Below, in pieces: positions 58,346-64,000 of a stretch of DNA of 64,000 nucleotides (the stretch's first letter is position 1; each line of letters starts with the position of its first letter). The stretch comes from Undaria pinnatifida. Its lineage: Eukaryota; Sar; Phaeophyceae; Laminariales; Alariaceae. Position numbers and translations under genes: made by a program. The notes beneath the pieces were generated by a model. That model made no database searches. It saw nothing but the letters and a program-made list of their open reading frames with translations, and had not been told where the DNA came from. Where the stretch lies: the NCBI GenBank assembly GCA_012845835.1, contig JABAKD010000026.1, positions 1,182,046 through 1,246,045 on the forward strand, in the 5' to 3' direction.

Positions 58346-60149
58346 CACACTGTAGAGCCATCAAACTTTTCCCGGCGCGGTCTTATCAAACATATATGCG
58401 CACATATTGAACTGTCCCGCCCCCCCCCCCCCACACCTGATCCCTCTTCTTTAAACGCCCCACTTGAAACAAAAATCTGCCATAGTAGTAAACACTACCA
58501 GCCAGCTGATATTACATCAGTATCTTTCTAGACATCCATGCCGTAGCTCCTATTCATTTCAGCCCCCCTCCTCTCCCTTTTCTTATTTTTCTCCCCACTC
58601 TTTTTTTCAAACGCCCCACCTACAATCGAAATCGGCCAGAGTAATGACCGCTTCCACGCAATTGATATCACGTCATTGTCTTTCTAGCCATCAATGACGT
58701 AGCTTTCATCCCCCCCCCCCCCCCCTCCCAAACGCCCCCTCCTTCCCAACGACCCGCACGATCGCCTAGACATAACAAACATACATATATGCGTAATACG
58801 CGAGATCGGAGTATCACACACAAGCTTGCAAATGATTTTCAACCATATCTTCGATCTCGCATCTGGAGTGTATTTTATTATTATATGTGACCTAAACCTG
58901 TTCAGAACCCTCCCCCCCCCTCCCTCCCCCCCCCGCCCCTCATCCCCGCCCCCCCTTTTCTTTCTGTTCCCGCTCCCTCTTGTTCAAACACCCCACCTAA
59001 CGTCGAAATTTGCCAGAGCAATAAACACTTCCACGCACTTGATATCACCTCATTATCTTCCTAGAGCCATCCATGCCGCTTCTTCACTTCACTCCTCCCC
59101 CCCCCCCTTCCATCAATGCCCCTTCCTTCCCCACCATCCGCAGCATCGCCTAGACCTAGCACCACGCGTATAGCAAACCCCTACATATATGCGACATGAC
59201 TTTAAAAGAAAAATCTTTCGCCCCCCTTTCCCCCCTCCCCCCCCCCCCACCCCGTCGAACGCTTTGCCCTCTCCTCACTGGTTGTACGACTCACAGGATA
59301 GGAGTTATAGTTGCCACGCAAAAACTAAGCTGTCCCGCCCGTCTCCCTTCCCCCCGGCTCCCTTATGATCAATCCCAGGCCCCAAAAATCCGCCCTCCCC
59401 TCACCGGTTATTCAATCTACATGATTGACTTGATAAACCGATGCATTTTTATCCACAGCCGTCAGATTTTGTCCCTCTCAAAAACGGGTTTCGTAGTCTC
59501 CGCGCACAGACTGAACAACATCACCCTGTTGACCCTGATGGCTACACTGTAGTTGTAAGGGGAGTCGCCGACCTATATCCTTAATGAGGACACACAACTC
59601 GTAATACGCGAGATCGGAGTATCACACACAGCTTGCAAATTATGAGTTTCGACAAAATCTTTGATCTCACAACTTGGGTGTATTTTCATTTTTACAATAT
59701 TGTTCCCCGTAGTTCCGTTATCTTTTCGTTTCTTTGTTCCTCTTTTCCACGTGACTTGCGACTGCTGTCGTGCGTATGCGTAGTGATATACACTACGTGC
59801 AGTATATACATGCGTTAGATTTTTTTTGGGGGGGCAAGTGGTATAGTCAGCTCTTCCAGGCGCGAGTAGCGAGAGGTATGCACCAGTATGGACCTGGTAC
59901 ATTGTGGGCTGATTGCCTATCAAACTTTGACATGTTTTTGGTGGATGCAAGAATAGGTCAGCTGTGATGTAGTCTATGCGTGTAGCACCTTGACTTTGTT
60001 TATGTTTCGCCCTGGGGTGTTCCTCAACTCCATAGTGACTGGAGACTTCCCTCTATGAGCACGGACTTCATTATGCGAGTTGATTGGAAAACAACAACGA
60101 CAACAACCACAACGACAACAGCAACAACAACAACAACAACAACAACAGC

Positions 60150-60216
<67 letters not shown>

Positions 60217-61967
60217 ATGACCGCACTGTAGAGCAATCAAGTTTTTCCCGGCGCGGTCTTATCAAACATATATATGCGCACAAATTGAAGTTTCCCGCCC
60301 CCCCCCCTCACCCGATCCCTATTAAACGTCCAACCTAAAACCAAAATTTGCCACAATAGTAAACACTACCAGCCAACTGATATTACGTCAGTATCTTTCT
60401 AGACATCCATGCCGTAGCTCCTATTTATTTCAGCCTCCCCCCTCTCCCTTTTCTTTTTTTTTCTCCCACCCTTTTTTTCAAACGCCCCACCGACAATCGA
60501 AATTGGCCACAGTAATAAACACTTCCAGGCATTTGATATCACGTCATTGTCTTTCTAGCCATCAATGACGTAGCTTTCATGAACGCCCCCTCCCTCCCCA
60601 AACGCCCCCTCCTTCCCAACGACCCGCACGATCGCCTAGACCTAACAAACATACATATATGCGTAATACGCGAGATCGGAGTATCACACACAAGCTTGCA
60701 AATGATTTTCAACCAAGTCTTCGATCTCGCATCAGGAGTTTTTTTTAGTATAATTAAAAAAATGAAGATACACGAATTATTGTATGTGACCTAAACCTCT
60801 TCAGAACCCTCCCCGCCCCCTGCCCCCGCCCCCCCCCCTTTATTTTTGTTCCCGCTCCGTCTTGTTCTAACGCCCCACCTAACATCGAAATCTGCCAGAG
60901 TAATAAACACTTCCACGCACTTGATATCACCTCATTATCTTTCTAGAGCCATCCATGCCGCTTCTGCACTTCACTTCTCCCCCCCCCCTTCCATCCATGC
61001 CCCTTCCTTCCCCACCATCCGCAGCATCGCCTAGACCTAGCACCACGCGTATAGCAAACCCCTACATCTCTGCGACATGACTTTAAAAGAAAAATCTTTC
61101 GCCCCCCCTTCCCCCCTCCCCCCCCCCACCCCGTCGAACGCTTTGCCCTCTCCTCACTGGTTGTACGACTCACAGGATAGGAGTTATAGTTGCCACGCAA
61201 AAACTAAGCTGTCCCGCCCGTCTCCCTTCCCCCCGGCTCCCTTATGATCAATCCCAGGCCCCAAAAATCCGCCCTCCCCTCACCGGTTATCCGATTTACA
61301 GGATTAACTTGATAAACCGATGCATTTTCATCCACAGCCGTCAGATTTTGTCCCCCTCAGAAACGGGCTTCATAGTCTCCGCGCACAGACTGCCTAACAT
61401 CACCCTGTTGACCCTGATAGCTACATTGTAATTACAAGGAAGGGGAGTCGCCGACCTATATCCTTAACGAGGACACATAACCCGTAATACGCGAGATCGA
61501 AGTATCACACACAGCTTGCAAATTATGAGTTTCGACAAAATCTTCGATCTCACAACTGAGTTTTTTTTTTTTATACAATATTCTTCGTAGTTCCGTTCGT
61601 TATCTTTTCGTTTCTACGTTTCTCTTCTTCAATTGACTTGCGACTGTCGTGCGTATGCGTAGTGATGTACACTACGTGCAGTATTTACATACGTTAGATT
61701 TTTTCTTGGGGGGCAAGTGGTATAGTCAGCTCTTCCAGGCGCGAGTAGCGAGACGTATGCACCAGTATGGACCTGGTACATCGTAGGCTGACTGCCGATT
61801 AAACTTTGACATGTTTTTGGTGGATGCATGAATGGGTCCGCTGTGATATAGTCTATGCGTGTAGCACCTTTGCTTTGTTTATGTTTCGCCCTGGGGTATT
61901 CCTCAACTCCGGAGTGACTGGAGGCTGCCCTTTGTGACCACGGACTTGATTATGCGATTTAAAAGGA
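58346..61967 (+). repeat. Segmental tandem duplication, two units of ~1876 bp
   Basis: CCGGCGCGGTCTTATCAAAC occurs at 58372 and 60248. All later landmarks repeat in order: R2 blocks, R1 short, C-tracts, the composite R2-R1 (58884-59698 and 60784-61582), GTAGTTCCGTTATCTTTTCG-like, GGGCAAGTGGTATAGTCAGC and a (CAA)n tract. Identity is high with scattered substitutions and C-tract length changes. Confidence 0.9.
60084..60221 (+). repeat. (CAA)n tract 2
   Basis: About 45 triplets, mostly CAA, ending in a CAG run. It follows GAGCACGGACTTCATTATGC, a relative of the LINE-like 3' end. The minus-strand poly-Cys, poly-Val and poly-Leu frames here are artefacts. Confidence 0.92.
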
Positions 61968-62136
61968 GAACAACAACGACAACAACATAACGACGACCAC
62001 AACTACTACAACAACAACGACGACCACAACTACAACAACAACAACGACGACCACAACAACAACGACGACGACCACAACAACAACAACGACGACCACAACA
62101 ACAACAACGACGACCACAACAACAACAACGACGACC

Positions 62137-62223
<87 letters not shown>

Positions 62224-62225
62224 GC
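61968..62225 (+). repeat. (CAA)n tract 3 with CGA/CGACCA variants
   Basis: A 258 bp tract: a higher-order (CAA)3-4 CGACGACCA pattern in the first half and pure CAA in the second. It is the longest of the three. Confidence 0.92.
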
Positions 62226-62451
62226 AGCTGCAAAATTGTAGTGGAGCTTGTAGTAGTACGACAAATGTCTCTGTGCGAGGGTCGGAGGTCATCTTACACG
62301 GCAGGTTTGGTGGGCTCATGCCAAAAATCTGGGCGGGAATCTGCTTCGCGCGACTTGTTGCTGTGGTGGTCACCTTTTATCGACATGCTTACCAATCACC
62401 AAACATATACTTCGAAGTAGTATACTGCATATTTTCCTGTTCAAAATATAC

Positions 62452-64000
62452 CTGCATGATGTTGTTGTGGTTGTCTCACATTAACTCTTGTCGAACGTCT
62501 CGAGTCAGTGGTCACGCAAAAGTGCTGGAGCTCTAGGAAGATCCGAACAACCAAATGAAATAAAAATTTGTCCGGGAAATACTAGGCTTTCCCGCTTCAA
62601 AAGATACAACACGAAAAAGACGCACATAAGTGAAATCATCCAATGAAAATTGTGCAAACTGAAATCACATGTCTGCGGGGCACCACCCAACTACATCGTA
62701 GAGTTCCCCCGTTCCCACAACTAATCAACTTGCGGCTACATACTACAGCGGTTGGTCTGCCTGCATTGTGCGAACCGCACGGTAATCGTGAGCACAGACG
62801 AACGCGCCTGCTCTCTGGAGTGCTGTCAGAGTGACGACCCGCAGACATTCAGTGAAAAAAGCTCAATCGAACCAAAAACCACCTTACCAAAATCAATGAT
62901 CGCCCGGTTTCCCCGGGTTATCTGACAGGTTGCAGCGCAGCTCTGAGCTACGTTGCCAGTGCCTGAAAATTCAAAATTGCGCGGTCGTTCCCCATGATGA
63001 AGGGTATAGTCTACAATTTTACCCACTCTACAAAAAATCAGTGACGTAAGTAACATGTTGCACTCAACTACTGCCTCGTAAAACAACCCCGAAAAAAGAC
63101 GATCGCTGCTGTCGTGATGCTGGTGGTGTGCGCGCGGGTCGTGGGTCTACGTTTGCCATCCTCTTGCTGTGGTTCCCCGTGGCCTCCTCATCGCCTTAGC
63201 TCACTCGGCCCGCACATTCGCACTTGCTCTTGTTGACGCTCAATTCCAATTGGTTACTCTTCTGACAGGTTGCAGCGCAGCTCTGAGCTACGTTGCCAGT
63301 GCCTGAAAATTCAAAATTGCGCGGTCGTTCCCCATGATGAAGGGTATAGTCTACAATTTTACCCACTCTACAAAAAATCAGTGACGTAAGTAACATGTTG
63401 CACTCAACTACTGCCTCGTAAAACAACCCCGAAAAAAGACGATCGCTGCTGTCGTGATGCTGGTGGTGTGCGCGCGGGTCGTGCGTCTACGTTTGCCATC
63501 CTCTTGCTGTGGTTCCCCGTGGCCTCCTCATCGCCTTAGCTCACTCGGCCCGCACATTCGCACTTGCTCTTGTTGACGCTCAATTCCAATTGGTTACTCT
63601 TCTCCCCCGTCTCAAAAAACCAAATGCTCCTCGTACCTCCCGGTGCTGATCTCGAATACAAAAGTTCTCGTTCAGCAATGTTCAGGGAGAGTTCAATCGG
63701 TCTGTTCCCCGCCCGTCGACGCACAGTCACCTCTCTCCTCCGTCGTCGAATCCAGGCTCCTGCCGGCGCAGTTCCCTCCACTCCAACAAAAAATGCGCCG
63801 TTGTGTGGCTCGTAGTGGCGCCTACCTCCGCGCACGAGCATCCCGATCAAGCATTGCTGATCCACCGCTGCTGCCTGAAAAGACGCGCGAATCGCTGATG
63901 ACCGTGCCTAACGCACGACGTACGACCCAATTCTACCGCCAAGCTTAAGCCTCGCGGCCACTCGCAGCAGCAAGAGGTATCACTCCTTGAATGTGGGTCG
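62452..64000 (-). repeat. Right arm of the long inverted repeat, running off the window
   Basis: On the minus strand it repeats the left arm in order: GGATCTTCCTAG.GCTCCAGCA, GACAGCACTCCAGA.AGCAGGC, CTGCGCTGCAACCTGTCAGA and GGGATGCTCGTGCGCGGAGG. It includes an extra internal tandem duplication and extends past 64000. Confidence 0.85.
62921..63600 (-). repeat. 340 bp tandem duplication in the right arm
   Basis: TCTGACAGGTTGCAGCGCAG starts both copies (62921 and 63261). I found a single difference by eye (GTGGGTCTACG versus GTGCGTCTACG), so the duplication is recent. The left arm has one copy. Confidence 0.95.

Noticed and set aside
59974-62373. Poly-Cys, poly-Val and poly-Leu frames
   Set aside because: They are translations of (CAA)n tracts on the opposite strand.

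Overview
The window is nuclear DNA of a photosynthetic eukaryote with a red-lineage plastid, most likely a stramenopile such as a brown alga (inference). Decayed copies of plastid atpG, atpH, petB, petD and atpA sit inside a nuclear intron. A plastid-encoded atpG (CF0 subunit II) is typical of red algae and their secondary derivatives, not of the green lineage. Introns are GT-AG, retroelements are abundant and there are no bacterial operons. Almost every open frame here is a transposon relic or a repeat shadow.

One host gene can be reconstructed. It is a major-facilitator transporter of the SV2/SVOP type on the minus strand, with nine exons from 48012 down to a stop at 23275. All eight splice junctions keep the frame. 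The longest intron, about 14.5 kb (39925-25436), holds a patchwork of plastid fragments, an AT-rich tandem repeat, and a hAT transposon (29455-39422) that itself contains a complete gag-only Copia-type LTR element (29498-35868) and a dispersed composite repeat. The 5' exon(s) and the exon for transmembrane helix 7 were not found.

Left third (1-23 kb): the end of a Ty3/gypsy chromovirus pol with a probable 3' LTR; tandem repeats; a 2 kb foldback element built of short GGAAGCTTCC-type modules; a decayed Copia element on the minus strand; a decayed DIRS/Ngaro-like tyrosine-recombinase retroelement on the minus strand, with a GC-rich minisatellite and a repeat pair resembling a split-direct-repeat terminus; then 6 kb with nothing recognisable.

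Right third (48-64 kb): a second DIRS-like element (RNase H and tyrosine recombinase, plus strand) split by another gag-protease-only LTR retrotransposon (50022-54152), which itself carries a 5'-truncated LINE-like insert. Then come a degenerate ~72 bp satellite and a large palindromic locus (57.1-64.0 kb). Its >1.1 kb inverted arms flank a ~1.88 kb tandem duplication punctuated by (CAA)n tracts.

Three dispersed families tie the window together. R1 (about 270 bp, constant 3' end, variable 5' end) occurs at least a dozen times, including at plastid-fragment junctions. R2 is pyrimidine-rich and usually precedes R1. The third is a LINE-like 3' end with CAA-rich tails. All similarities were judged by eye; no alignment or database search was run.
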